Positions 1 through 8,650 of a stretch of DNA of 64,000 nt are shown here, one piece after another. Each line of letters starts with the position of its first letter. Within the stretch, counting starts at the first letter, position 1. Position numbers and translations under genes: made by a program. Source of the DNA: JAAXIE01 sp965263155 (GTDB taxonomy: Bacteria; Chloroflexota; Dehalococcoidia; Lucifugimonadales; JAAXIE01); the NCBI GenBank assembly GCA_965263155.1, contig OZ253586.1, forward strand, positions 3,286,001 to 3,350,000, written 5' to 3'. Under the pieces are notes generated by a model. It saw only the letters and a program-made list of their open reading frames with translations, did no database searches and had not been told where the DNA came from.

Positions 1-89
1 ACTTGCGTCCTACCGGCGTCGGGGAAGGGGTTAGCACGAGCGGGGGCTTTCGCCTCCACTTAGTGTAACGAATCGAATTACAGCTTTTC

Positions 90-130
90 TCACCCTCACC
101 TCAATCCTCTCTCGCCAAGGGAGGAGAGGA
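90..130. repeat. Dispersed intergenic pyrimidine/purine hairpin repeat, copy 1
   Basis: A C/T-rich arm (CCTCTC at 106-111) is followed by a complementary purine arm (GAGAGG at 124-129). Similar blocks built on the theme CTCACCCT ... GGGAGAGG occur at 5611-5646, 16441-16490 and 36651-36699, always between genes. They look like copies of a small non-coding dispersed repeat. A TATAAT hexamer follows at 142-147 and could serve the downstream CoA-transferase gene, but no convincing -35 is visible. Confidence 0.45.
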
Positions 131-202
131 ATCATCTCCTGTATAATCATCCCTCAACAACCGTTCCGTCACTTACGTGATCAATCGTTCGAGGAGGTAG
201 CC

Positions 203-1393
203 GTGGCTGGCGCATTGGACGGCATTCGAGTGCTGGACCTCACCCGCACCTTGGCAGGGCCTTTCTGCACCCAACTGCTGGGCGACATGGGGGCCGATGT
301 CATCAAGATTGAGGAGCCCAGCCATGGCGACGAGACCCGCGAGTGGGGGCCCTTTTGGGGGGACCTAAGTACCCAGTTCGTGTCCTTCAACCGCAACAAG
401 CGATCCATCGCTCTGAATCTGCGGGACAAGCGGGCGGTGGATGTGGCCCTAAAGCTGGCGAGCCAAGCCGACATCATGATCGAGAGCTTCAGGGCTGGGA
501 CGGCGGACCGGATGGGCATTGGCTACGCGAAGGTCGCCGAGTTAAACCCGCGCATCATCTACTGCTGCGTCTCCGGCTTCGGGCGCACGGGTCCGATGGC
601 CGACAGGCCCGGCTACGACCTGATCATCCAAGGCTACGGCGGGATGATGAGCACGACCGGCGAGCCGGACGGTCCCCCTCTTCGGGTGGGCTACTCCATG
701 GTGGACCTGTTCACCGGCATGATGGCCTACGGTGCGGTTACCACTGCATTGCTGGCGCGGGAGAAGACGGGCAAGGGGCAGTTGGTGGAGGCCTCCCTGC
801 TGGAGGGGCAGGTAGCCACGATGAGTTATCACGCCACGGGTTACATGGCATCTGGCCGGGTGCCTGGGCGGTTGGGGTCGGCCCATCCCTCACTGGTACC
901 GTACCAAGCCTTCCCTTCCTCCGATGGACACTTCATCTTGGGGTGTGCCAACGACGGGCTGTGGCAGCGTCTCTGTCCCGCCATCGGGCGCAACGACTTA
1001 GCCGAGGACGAGCGCCTGAAGACCAACACGGGAAGGGTGGAGAACAGGAAGGAGGTGATCGACCTCCTTTCGGACCACTTCCGCACCAAGACGACTGCTG
1101 AATGGGTGGATATCATCATGGAGGCAGGGGTGCCCTGTGGCCCCATCAACCGGGTGTCCGACGTGGTGAACGACCCTCAAGTGCTGGCCCGCAACATGAT
1201 CGTGCCTGCCCTGCACCCACGGGTGCCCGATATGCGGGTGCCGGGCCCGCCTCTCAAGCTGACTGACCACCCTGCTACTGTGCGCCGACACCCGCCGGAC
1301 TTGGGCGAGCACACGGCTGAGGTTCTGGGTGAGTTGGGGTACAGTGCTGCGGAGATTGAGGAATTGGTAAGTGAGGGGGTTGTGCGAGGGTAG
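203..1393 (+). CDS. CaiB/BaiF family III CoA-transferase
   Basis: This 396-residue protein matches family III CoA-transferases, which move CoA between carboxylic acids in the cytoplasm (formyl-CoA, carnitine and similar acyl donors). The N-terminus has the family pattern GIRVLDLTRTLAGPFCTQLLGDMGADVIKIE, split here as GIRVLDLTRTLAGPF then CTQLLGDMGADVIKIE, followed by NRNKRSIALNL. PGYDLIIQGYGGMMS (about residues 137-151) and the C-terminal GEHTAEVL segment are also typical. The start is GTG at 203, set by GAGGAGGT at 191-198. The acid it activates cannot be told from sequence. Nearby oxygenases and hydrolases make a catabolic role likely. Confidence 0.93.
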   Translation: MAGALDGIRVLDLTRTLAGPFCTQLLGDMGADVIKIEEPSHGDETREWGPFWGDLSTQFVSFNRNKRSIALNLRDKRAVDVALKLASQADIMIESFRAGTADRMGIGYAKVAELNPRIIYCCVSGFGRTGPMADRPGYDLIIQGYGGMMSTTGEPDGPPLRVGYSMVDLFTGMMAYGAVTTALLAREKTGKGQLVEASLLEGQVATMSYHATGYMASGRVPGRLGSAHPSLVPYQAFPSSDGHFILGCANDGLWQRLCPAIGRNDLAEDERLKTNTGRVENRKEVIDLLSDHFRTKTTAEWVDIIMEAGVPCGPINRVSDVVNDPQVLARNMIVPALHPRVPDMRVPGPPLKLTDHPATVRRHPPDLGEHTAEVLGELGYSAAEIEELVSEGVVRG

Positions 1394-1592
1394 GGTGGCG
1401 TATAGCGACTGCTGCGCAGTTCCTCGACAGCTATTCAAGGGACACGAAGCCTAGAAATCTGCCGTACTCAATTTGGGGAGGGCTTGGCCGAAAAGCGTAG
1501 AAGCCAACGGCAATCATGAGACGACCGACACGGAATAACACCATACTTCCATCTCGTGATGACCTAATTGTGGCTTGAGGGAGATTCACGGT

Positions 1593-2009
1593 ATGGGAGA
1601 AACATACGTAGACGTAGTCGTTCGCAATCCAGCACGGCCTGAAACCACTTGGAAAAGTGCCTTTCTGGTTGACACAGGGTCTATCGACTGCCTTGCACCT
1701 AGTGGCCAGCTTGAAGCTATAGGCCTCATGCCTCGAGGACAGCGGACATACAGTTTGGCCGACGGATCCGAAATCACGATGCAGATCACCGTGGCGGAGC
1801 TCGAATTGGCGGGAGAGACCATTGGGGTAACTATCGTGATGGCCGGGGACGACACCGAGCCCCTCTTGGGACTGACGGCTATGGAATCGGCTGGGCTCGC
1901 TGTCGACCCTAACAACCGAGAGTTATTCAAGCGGCCTAGTATCAACCTGAAGGAGTCCCAGGAGCGGACTAATGGGAGATTCCGTCATGAAGAGACTGAC
2001 ACGAGATAA
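1593..2009 (+). CDS. Retropepsin-like (clan AA) aspartic protease-fold protein
   Basis: A 138-residue protein with one aspartic protease signature, FLVDTGS (Asp27), and a later hydrophobic-Gly segment LLGLTAMESAG that matches the second conserved region of bacterial retropepsin-like proteins. Such proteins act as dimers, each subunit giving one catalytic Asp. Substrates of the bacterial forms are largely unknown. ATG at 1593 is preferred because GAGGGAG lies about 9 bases upstream; a TTG at 1575 is also in frame. The 3' end overlaps the next gene. A second, unrelated-looking retropepsin lies at 25845. Confidence 0.7.
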   Translation: MGETYVDVVVRNPARPETTWKSAFLVDTGSIDCLAPSGQLEAIGLMPRGQRTYSLADGSEITMQITVAELELAGETIGVTIVMAGDDTEPLLGLTAMESAGLAVDPNNRELFKRPSINLKESQERTNGRFRHEETDTR

Positions 2010-2865
2010 GCACACCACTACCCTCGACCCCAACCAGGAGCCGGCCATCACCATCGCGTCGGGTGAGGAGCTTCTGGTGGAGACTTGGGATGCTTTCATG
2101 GGGGTACGGGAGGACTTGGATGCGTACCGCCCTTTGGGGCCTGCGACTGGGCCGATATATGTGGAGGGGGCCTCGCGGGGCGACGCGCTGAGGGTGGATA
2201 TCCTGTCCATAGAGGTGACGGGGACGGCGCTGCACCAAGTGCGTCCGGGGCACGGGTTCCTGCCGGAGCGGTTTGACCGTCCCTATCCCACCATTATGTC
2301 CATTGAGGATGGACACCTGCGGCTGGGGAACGGCTTAAGGGTGCCCATGCGCCCGTCGGTGGGGCTCATCGCGACAAGTCCGGGCCGGGTGCAGCAGACC
2401 GCCAGCGACAGCGGCCCTTACGGGGGCGACATCGATGTGAAGGAGCTGGTGGCTGGCAGCACCATCTGGCTGCCGGTGTTCGTGGAGGGGGCCCTGCTGG
2501 TGATGGGGGACATGCACGCCGTGGTGGGTGACGGAGCAGTGGGAGGCACAGGGGCGGAGATCGCCGCCGAGACCCACATGCGGGTGACGGTCGAGAAAGG
2601 TGAGAGGGGTAGGCGGCTGCGCAACCCGCGGGCGCTGACACCGGAGTACTTTATTACAATGTCATCAGCCAAGCGCACAAGCACTGCCATGAGGCAGGCT
2701 GTGAGCGAGATGGTGGACTTCCTGTCTCAGGAGAAGGGCATGGACCCCTACGATGCCTACAGCATTCTGAGCCTAGCTGGGGATGTAAGAATTTCCCGCA
2801 CATTCCGCCCCATCAGCCCGTGCAAGATGATGCTGGCCCGCTCGGTGCTGGACCAGCTTTCCTAG
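1987..2865 (+). CDS. Acetamidase/formamidase family hydrolase
   Basis: The 292-residue product resembles the FmdA/AmdA family, which releases ammonia from formamide or short amides. Visible family features are the opening region LDPNQEPAITIASGEELLVET, given here as LDPNQEPAITIASGEE, the segment GPATGPIYVEGASRGDALRV (about 47-66), and GDMHAVVGDGAVGGTGAE, typical of the metal site region. ATG 1987 has GGAG about 8 bases upstream; ATG 1972 is the alternative. It overlaps the retropepsin gene and is followed 12 bases later by modA. Actual substrate is not determined. Confidence 0.88.
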   Translation: MKRLTRDKHTTTLDPNQEPAITIASGEELLVETWDAFMGVREDLDAYRPLGPATGPIYVEGASRGDALRVDILSIEVTGTALHQVRPGHGFLPERFDRPYPTIMSIEDGHLRLGNGLRVPMRPSVGLIATSPGRVQQTASDSGPYGGDIDVKELVAGSTIWLPVFVEGALLVMGDMHAVVGDGAVGGTGAEIAAETHMRVTVEKGERGRRLRNPRALTPEYFITMSSAKRTSTAMRQAVSEMVDFLSQEKGMDPYDAYSILSLAGDVRISRTFRPISPCKMMLARSVLDQLS

Positions 2866-2877
2866 AGACTGAGGCCT

Positions 2878-3735
2878 TTGCCAGACCTGTTTCGGAGAGC
2901 ATGGGCACAGAGTTCCCGCGTGGCTCCCATACTGATTGCCCTGCTGCTCGTATGTGCCCTATGCCTAGCCTGTGGCGGGGGCAACGAGAGGCTGCTGGTT
3001 TTTGCAGCTTCCAGCCTCACCGACCCCATGCAACAGCTCGCCGAGGTGTATGAAGAGAAGTTGGGCGTGAGGGTCGACCTCAGCTTCGGCGCCTCTGGCC
3101 GCTTGGCGCAGCAAGTCATCCGCGGCGCCCCCGCAGACGTCCTGATATCGGCTGGCGGGCAGCCTGTTGACCGTTTGGCTAACCAGGGGTTGCTGGAGGC
3201 AGGGAGCCGACGGCCTCTGCTGACCAATCGTCTGGTGCTGGTGGCACGGGTTGGCGACGCGGAGAGTGTTACCAGTTTGGAGGAGTTGGCCGAGACTGGG
3301 GAAATGCTGGCCATCGCCGACCCCAACCTCGCCCCCGCAGGCCGGTATGCCAAGGAGATCCTGACCCATCTGGGATTGTGGGAAACGTTTGAACCGCGCT
3401 TGGTCTACGGGGCGAACGTGCGAACTACCTTGGGTTACGTGGAGTCGGGGAACGTGGAGGCTGCGCTGGTGTATCGGACGGACGCCGCTGTGAGTGGCGG
3501 GGTTGCAGTGGTGGAGACGCTGCCTGAGGAGGCGCATTCGCCGATTGTGTATCCGGCTGTGGTGCTGGGCCGCTCGGATAAGCGGGAGCAGGCTGCGGCG
3601 TTTATCGAGTTCCTGGCGAGCGAGGAGGCGTCGCGGGTGTTTCGGGAGACGGGGTTTGGGCCGGACCGGGCACTGGAGCGAGGCAAGGCTGAGACTGGTC
3701 CGTTGATGGCAGCCCCATTGCCACAGAAGCTGTAG
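2878..3735 (+). CDS. modA: Molybdate ABC transporter substrate-binding lipoprotein ModA
   Basis: ModA captures molybdate or tungstate outside the membrane and passes it to ModBC. The protein has 285 residues from TTG 2878 (an in-frame GTG at 2920 is an alternative). A hydrophobic signal ends in the lipobox LCLAC, so it should be a lipoprotein. The mature part begins LLVFAASSLTDPMQQLAEVYE and shows FGASGRLAQQV, GAPADVLISAG and IADPNLAPAGRYA, all typical of ModA. Its membrane and ATPase partners ModB and ModC are 5 kb downstream on the same strand rather than adjacent. Confidence 0.93.
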   Translation: MPDLFRRAWAQSSRVAPILIALLLVCALCLACGGGNERLLVFAASSLTDPMQQLAEVYEEKLGVRVDLSFGASGRLAQQVIRGAPADVLISAGGQPVDRLANQGLLEAGSRRPLLTNRLVLVARVGDAESVTSLEELAETGEMLAIADPNLAPAGRYAKEILTHLGLWETFEPRLVYGANVRTTLGYVESGNVEAALVYRTDAAVSGGVAVVETLPEEAHSPIVYPAVVLGRSDKREQAAAFIEFLASEEASRVFRETGFGPDRALERGKAETGPLMAAPLPQKL

Positions 3736-3773
3736 GCTAACCCCTACCTCAGGGTTTCCTCCGCTGCATTCGG

Positions 3774-4004
3774 TTACTGCTCGAGAGCGTCAACGGCGTC
3801 AGCGTATGACTCGTACACACCGATTCTGCTATCGTTCTTAAAGGCGTCAAACTCGCCGCCCACGAGACTCTTGGGACCATCGAGGCTTTTGCCGAGAGGG
3901 ACTTCTTTGAAGTGCCACTCAACGCGATAGTCGGAGCCATCCTCGCCTTTCCCCTGCAAAACGGGTATTCCAGGACGTTCCCAAGATATGTTCATGCTTT
4001 CCAT
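3774..4004 (-). CDS. Small hypothetical protein
   Basis: A 73-76 residue soluble, acidic protein starting at ATG 4004 or, better by its GGGGG ribosome site, ATG 3995 (MNISWERPG). It contains DYRVEWHFKEV and ends SYADAVDALEQ. I recognise no family. It follows the Rieske gene at 4107-5396 on the same strand after about 100 bases and may be co-transcribed. Composition is protein-like and the reading frame is not explained by a gene on the other strand. Confidence 0.5.
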   Translation of the reverse strand: MESMNISWERPGIPVLQGKGEDGSDYRVEWHFKEVPLGKSLDGPKSLVGGEFDAFKNDSRIGVYESYADAVDALEQ

Positions 4005-4106
4005 CCCCCATGCTCGGCTCGCACTAGTTCGCGACGAGACTCCAAATGGCTGCTGCCCCTCCGGCAGCACCGGCGATCGCAACGGTAAAAACACTCAGGA
4101 CTGCCC

Positions 4107-5396
4107 CTACCCCCTCGCCAGATACTCCCGTACTAGGTTGCGGGCCGTTTCCTGTAGCAGGTGGGTTTCCGCTTGAGAGGTGGGGGCTGCGGGAGCGGGG
4201 ACCACTGAGTCGTTGCAGTAGGTGGTGATGAGGCCATCTTCGCGGGAGATGCCTTCCGGGTCTTGGCCTTGGGAGGTGGCTTCGATGCCTTTGCGCAGGC
4301 GGCGACGGAACATGATGATGCCGCGGTCGGTGACTCCGAGATGCTCCAATCCGTGGACGGCGATGGGGCGTTGGGTGACTTGGGCGTCGTAATCGCCGGG
4401 GCGGCGCTGGCGGTCGTTATGGGTCTCCTGCTCTTCGGGTAGCTGGGCTGGCAGCATCACGTTGCGGTCGCCCCACCACGGGGGTGTTGGAGGCACAGCG
4501 TCCTCGGACTCAGCGATGTGACGGAACTCGATGAACATGGTGTTGGTGTCGTCGATGGGCACGATCCACCGGCTCATCATCGGACCGCCGAACCCGTGAG
4601 AATGCTGTCCAGTCTCCCAGATGGGGGCCACCTGCTGGAGGTTGGGCAGCACGGTCTCCACCATGCGCACCCAGACGTTATCGCCGACACGGCGGGCGGC
4701 GGTGTATACCATTCCCACGGGGGTCTCGGCAAAGTCAAGCTCCGGCAGAACGCCGAACTCGTCGGTGAACTGGGAGCCGGCCACTATGGTGTGGAGGAAG
4801 GCGGTGTGGGCGGGGTCCATGGCGTTTTCCAGAATCTGGAGCCAGTTGCAGGGATAGAAGTACTTGCGGCCGGGGATCATGCGGAATCCGGGCCTGCTGT
4901 AGCTGTCGAACATGGGGAAGGGTGGCATCAGGTCGGGCGGTCCCATGTAGGCGAAGACGATGCCATTGTACTCGTGGACCGGGTAGGCCCCTTGGTACAG
5001 CCGTTCTTTGAGAGTGCTGTCGGGGGGCTCGCCGGGTGTATCGAGAATCTTGCCGTCGACGTCCATCTGCCAGCCGTGGTAGCAGCAGCGGATGCCGTGG
5101 TCGCATAGGATGCCGAACTCCAGAGACGTACCACGGTGGGGGCAATGCAACTCCATGAGGCCGACGTTGCCGGACTTGTCGCGGAAGGCGACAAGCTCCT
5201 CGCCCAGAATCTTGAGGGAAATGGGTAGGTCTTTCAGATCATCGGAAAAGATGACAGGCTGCCAGAAGCGGCGCATGTACTCGCCACAAGGCGTGCCCGG
5301 CCCGGTGTGGGTAAGGGGGGCGTCCTCGGACGGGACGTCGCGGTGGTCATAGGCACCGTAGGATTGGGATAGGAAGGGGGATCGCGTTGTTGTCAT
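4107..5396 (-). CDS. Rieske 2Fe-2S oxygenase, phthalate-dioxygenase type
   Basis: A 429-residue terminal oxygenase that would use electrons from a separate reductase to hydroxylate or demethylate a cyclic substrate. The Rieske cluster site is CPHRGTS (Cys85, His87) with CCYHGW (Cys104, His107). The mononuclear iron site is ENAMDPAHTAFLH, the D-x2-H-x4-H facial triad region. The opening MTTTRSPFLSQSYGAY and GPGTPCGEYMRRFWQPV are shared with the two minus-strand paralogues at 47193 and 48547. ATG 5396 is preceded by GGAGGACC. It stands alone, without reductase or ferredoxin. Confidence 0.93.
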   Translation of the reverse strand: MTTTRSPFLSQSYGAYDHRDVPSEDAPLTHTGPGTPCGEYMRRFWQPVIFSDDLKDLPISLKILGEELVAFRDKSGNVGLMELHCPHRGTSLEFGILCDHGIRCCYHGWQMDVDGKILDTPGEPPDSTLKERLYQGAYPVHEYNGIVFAYMGPPDLMPPFPMFDSYSRPGFRMIPGRKYFYPCNWLQILENAMDPAHTAFLHTIVAGSQFTDEFGVLPELDFAETPVGMVYTAARRVGDNVWVRMVETVLPNLQQVAPIWETGQHSHGFGGPMMSRWIVPIDDTNTMFIEFRHIAESEDAVPPTPPWWGDRNVMLPAQLPEEQETHNDRQRRPGDYDAQVTQRPIAVHGLEHLGVTDRGIIMFRRRLRKGIEATSQGQDPEGISREDGLITTYCNDSVVPAPAAPTSQAETHLLQETARNLVREYLARG

Positions 5397-5532
5397 GGCG
5401 GTTGGTCCTCCAGTTTTGTTCTTGTGTGGCTGCCAAGCGCTACATCAACAGTACTCCATGCCTCCAAGGTTGCTTTCGGGAGACAATTGGAATTGCAAAT
5501 CGCTTGCTACGCACCCACTCAGGTTGTTTTCG

Positions 5533-5574
5533 TCGATGTCTAGGCGGCTTTCGGCGGAATGACGGGGGTACTGG
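5533..5574. repeat. GTCATTCCG-type dispersed repeat fragment
   Basis: Read on the minus strand this contains CCCCCGTCATTCCGCCGAAA followed by GCCGCC. It resembles the block at 20657-20690, which reads GTCATTGCGACGAAGGCCGC. Such short GTCATT...GAA.GCCG units are common intergenic repeats in bacteria. No coding sense is apparent. Confidence 0.35.
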
Positions 5575-5610
5575 CCGCCCGTAGTCATGGCAGCGGCGAA
5601 CAGAGTCATG

Positions 5611-5646
5611 CCCCCCTCACCCTATCTCTCGCTGGGGGAGAGAGGA
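5611..5646. repeat. Dispersed intergenic hairpin repeat, copy 2
   Basis: CCCTCACCCTATCTCTCGC followed by TGGGGGAGAGAGGA forms a short imperfect hairpin (CTCTC with GAGAG) between two minus-strand genes. It matches the theme seen at 90-130, 16441-16490 and 36651-36699. It may add transcription-terminating structure, but it lies upstream of the Rieske start and downstream of the aldolase stop. Confidence 0.4.
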
Positions 5647-5669
5647 TGACTCGCGCCTCGAATGTTCGC

Positions 5670-6533
5670 CTAGCTCCGGCTGGTGAGTTGCCAGCCTTTC
5701 TCCAGGAGGGCGAAGGAGCGGCCTGCTGGGGGCATTAGGAAGCGGAAGCCCTGCTCTACCAAGCGGTCCATGTTTTGGGCATCGGGGTGGGGGTGACCGC
5801 AGACTACGTTGTGCTCCTTGCAGGTGTTGAGGATGGTGGTGATGGCGTCCTGCACCACGGGGTGCTCGTAGTCGCGGGGACGGCCCAGTTCTTGGCTGAG
5901 GTCGCCCTCGCCGATGAGGACGACGCCGATGCCGGGGACCTCCTTGAGGATGGCGGGCAGGTTGTCGATGGCCCGGACTTCTTCGCACTGGATGATGACC
6001 AGCACCTCGCCCTCTGGGGCTAGGGGCCACACGTCGGCGCGGGCGTAGTACTCCTGTTGCCCAAGGCCCCAATAGCGGGCGGCCCGGGTGGGGGCGTCGC
6101 CACGGATGCCGGGCGGGTTGTAGATGGGTGCCTCGGACAGGCGGGGATAGCGGCAGGCGCGGACTGCGTTCCATGCCTCGTCTACCGAGCTGACGTGGGG
6201 CCAGACGATGCCATAGACGCCGATGTCCAGCACCTGCTTGGCAATCCACTGGTTCATCTCGCCGCCGTTGGGCGGGATGCGCACCATGGGTGTGACGGCA
6301 GGGGCTAGGGTGCCGCTGTCGAGAATCTGGCGGCGGCTGAGCATGAACTGCAGGGTGTCGCGCAGGGTGGGAGAGTCGAAGGGGCCGTGCTCCATCTCGT
6401 AGACGACGCCGTCGTACTTGGACAAGCCCAAGGCGGTAGCCGCTTCGATGTCGGGATTGCTGAAGGGGACGAAGGCCGTCTTGCCCTCCTCCAGAGCCTT
6501 GATGACGCCGTTCAACCGGGGGATATCTGCCAT
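5670..6533 (-). CDS. HpcH/HpaI-type aldolase (2-keto-3-deoxy acid aldolase family)
   Basis: A 287-residue TIM-barrel aldolase of the HpaI/GarL group, which cleaves 2-keto-hydroxy acids to pyruvate plus an aldehyde using a divalent metal. Seen in sequence: YDGVVYEMEHGPFDS (metal-side acidic/His segment near residue 45), MVRIPPNGGEMNQWIAKQVLDIG (given as MVRIPPNGGEMNQW), GIVWPHVSS, and a late IGEGDLSQELG segment matching the G-x-x-DLS motif. ATG 6533 lies behind CAGGAG. The gene stands between a Rieske oxygenase and a divergent amidohydrolase, which fits a role late in ring or sugar-acid breakdown. Confidence 0.88.
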   Translation of the reverse strand: MADIPRLNGVIKALEEGKTAFVPFSNPDIEAATALGLSKYDGVVYEMEHGPFDSPTLRDTLQFMLSRRQILDSGTLAPAVTPMVRIPPNGGEMNQWIAKQVLDIGVYGIVWPHVSSVDEAWNAVRACRYPRLSEAPIYNPPGIRGDAPTRAARYWGLGQQEYYARADVWPLAPEGEVLVIIQCEEVRAIDNLPAILKEVPGIGVVLIGEGDLSQELGRPRDYEHPVVQDAITTILNTCKEHNVVCGHPHPDAQNMDRLVEQGFRFLMPPAGRSFALLEKGWQLTSRS

Positions 6534-6688
6534 GGTTCAACTCCTGTTGGGGTTCTCAAAATAAGGGTTCTCGAAAGGTGGCCCGATTCTAGCAGAAGGC
6601 TGGCGGCGCAACAAAGGGCGGGGCTTCTCTGATACAATAAGTCCGCTTTTTCTGCACTAGTTGCTCCTACACCAGCGGGAGGTTATCG

Positions 6689-7696
6689 ATGATAATCGAC
6701 GCCCATGCCCACTACACCACTGCCCCACCTCAATTGCAGCAGTACCGTGGCCAGCAGATCACCAACTTCTCCCGTCCCGCTCAAGCGCGGTTGCAGGTGA
6801 GCGACGAGCAGTTGGAGCGCACCATGTCGAGCCAGTTCCAACGCATGGAGGAGACGGGCATCGACCGGCTGATGTTCTCTCCGCAGGCTTCGGCTATGGG
6901 GCACCAGTTCGGCGGTGAACTCATCAGCCGCTACTGGTCCATGGCCTGTAACGACATCATTGGGCGCATTGGGGGCACTTGGCCTGACAAGGTGAGTCCT
7001 GTGTGCCAGTTGCCTCAAGCCATGGACCCCAAGAAGGGGGAACCGGTGCCGCCAGAGCGGTGGGTGGACGAGTTGGAGCGGTGCGTAAACGAGCTGGGCT
7101 TCGTTGCCTGCAACGTCAACCCCAACATCGCCGGAGGCTTGGAGCCCCTGACTCCATCCATGGCCAGCGAATGGTGGTACCCGCTGTGGGAGAAGATGGA
7201 ACAGCTGGACGTGCCGGGGACGGTGCATGCCAGCGCATCGATGAACCCGGCCTTCCACGTAACGAGTTCCTACTACATCTGCGAGCATCACAACGCAGCC
7301 GTCGAGCTTCTGGGCTCCCGTGTGTTTGAGGACTTTCCCAAGCTCAAACTGATCATCCCCCACGGCGGCGGAGCCATCCCCTACCAGTGGAACCGGCACC
7401 GGGGAACGCATACCCGCAACGGGATCAAGCCCTTCGAAGAGGCTGCGCGACAAGTGTACTGGGACATGGCGATTTACGACCAAGACGGCATGGAGTTGCT
7501 CATCAAGAAAGTGGGCGTGGACAACGTGCTGTTCGCCACGGAGATGTTCGGGGCTGTGAATGCTACCGACCCAGCCACGGGGCGCAATTTCGAGGACTTG
7601 GTGCCTCTCTTCAACGGCATCGACTGGCTGAGCGATGAGGACCGCTACAAGATTACTGAGGGTAATCACCGCAAGGTGTATTCGAGGATGAAGTAG
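6689..7696 (+). CDS. Amidohydrolase family protein, ACMSD-like decarboxylase
   Basis: A 335-residue metal-dependent hydrolase of the amidohydrolase-2 type. The metal ligands begin with IDAHAHY (residues 3-9); a mid-protein VHASAS and the conserved KLIIPHGGGAIPYQWNR segment give further ligand histidines, and DNVLFATEMFGA supplies the terminal acidic region. Relatives decarboxylate or hydrolyse aromatic acids. ATG 6689 follows CGGGAGG. It is followed after 3 bases by the Pht5-like gene, so the two are probably co-translated and may act on the same aromatic compound. Confidence 0.88.
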   Translation: MIIDAHAHYTTAPPQLQQYRGQQITNFSRPAQARLQVSDEQLERTMSSQFQRMEETGIDRLMFSPQASAMGHQFGGELISRYWSMACNDIIGRIGGTWPDKVSPVCQLPQAMDPKKGEPVPPERWVDELERCVNELGFVACNVNPNIAGGLEPLTPSMASEWWYPLWEKMEQLDVPGTVHASASMNPAFHVTSSYYICEHHNAAVELLGSRVFEDFPKLKLIIPHGGGAIPYQWNRHRGTHTRNGIKPFEEAARQVYWDMAIYDQDGMELLIKKVGVDNVLFATEMFGAVNATDPATGRNFEDLVPLFNGIDWLSDEDRYKITEGNHRKVYSRMK

Positions 7697-7699
7697 GAG

Positions 7700-8644
7700 A
7701 TGCCAGATATGCCGGCACTGACGCTGAAGACTGCTATTGGCAACTACGGCCACACCACGCCCCTCAAGGACGGCAGCGTGGCCTCGGACCAGATCGCCAT
7801 GGAGCACATTGAGGTCAATCCGGTCATCGCTATATTCCGCCGCATGATCCGGGGGCTGGAGTTTGATGTGTCGGAGATGGCGCTTTCCACGTATCTGTGC
7901 GCCCGGGCCCACGACAAGCCCATCACGGCCATACCTGCCTTCGTGGTGCGTGGCTTCCACCACGGGGCCATCGTCTACAACACTCGCTCGGGCATTACGT
8001 CACCATCGGATTTGGAGGGTCGCCGCGTCGGAGTGCGTGGGTACACGGTGACCACTGGCGTATGGGTGCGGGGCATCCTGAGTTCGGTTTATGGGGTCAA
8101 CTTGGACAAGGTGACGTGGATGCTGTCGGGCGACGAGCATGTGGCTGAGTACCAGCACCCGTCAAACGTGGTGTCTGCTTCCAGCGACGACCTTGGAGCG
8201 ATGCTGGTGGCGGGGGAAATCGACGCCGCCATCGGAGCGGGGCGAGTCGACTCGCCTGACGTGAAGCCACTGATACCTGACGCCCGGCAGGCGGCCGTGG
8301 AGTACATGCAGCAGACAGGCGTGTTCCCAATAAACCACACCATCGTGATGAAGAACGAGCTCATGGAGGCCAACCCTTGGCTGCCTGAAGAGCTCTTCCG
8401 CTGCTTCAAGGCAGCCAAGGAGAGCTACATGCAGCGCCTGAGTTCGGGTGGACAGTTGGAGGCGGCTGACCAAGCCATAGCCGAGATGGGGCAGTTGGCT
8501 GGAGGCGACCCACTGCCTTTCGGCGTCGAGGCCAACCGCAAGACGATAGAAACCTTCGTCGACTTCAACATCGAGCAGAAGGTGCTTACCCGCAAGGTAG
8601 CACCGGAAGAGGTCTTCGCCGCCAGCACGCTCTCGCTCTCGTGA
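7700..8644 (+). CDS. 4,5-dihydroxyphthalate decarboxylase (Pht5)-like / NMT1-THI5-like binding-fold protein
   Basis: A 314-residue protein with the periplasmic-binding-like fold seen in Pht5 and NMT1/THI5 proteins. Segments VSEMALSTYLCARAHDKPIT (about residues 56-75), GITSPSDLEGRRVGVRGY and LVAGEIDAAIGAG are typical. There is no signal peptide, so it is more likely a cytoplasmic enzyme of the Pht5 type than a transporter subunit. It begins 3 bases after the ACMSD-like gene and ends 6 bases before modB. The tight spacing to modB raises a transport role as an alternative, but the absence of a secretion signal argues against it. Confidence 0.75.
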   Translation: MPDMPALTLKTAIGNYGHTTPLKDGSVASDQIAMEHIEVNPVIAIFRRMIRGLEFDVSEMALSTYLCARAHDKPITAIPAFVVRGFHHGAIVYNTRSGITSPSDLEGRRVGVRGYTVTTGVWVRGILSSVYGVNLDKVTWMLSGDEHVAEYQHPSNVVSASSDDLGAMLVAGEIDAAIGAGRVDSPDVKPLIPDARQAAVEYMQQTGVFPINHTIVMKNELMEANPWLPEELFRCFKAAKESYMQRLSSGGQLEAADQAIAEMGQLAGGDPLPFGVEANRKTIETFVDFNIEQKVLTRKVAPEEVFAASTLSLS

Positions 8645-8650
8645 TTCGAC

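Noticed and set aside
7700..8644. Calling the gene before modB a periplasmic substrate-binding protein of the molybdate transporter
   Set aside because: It has no signal peptide and its motifs match Pht5/THI5-like proteins. A true ModA is present at 2878.
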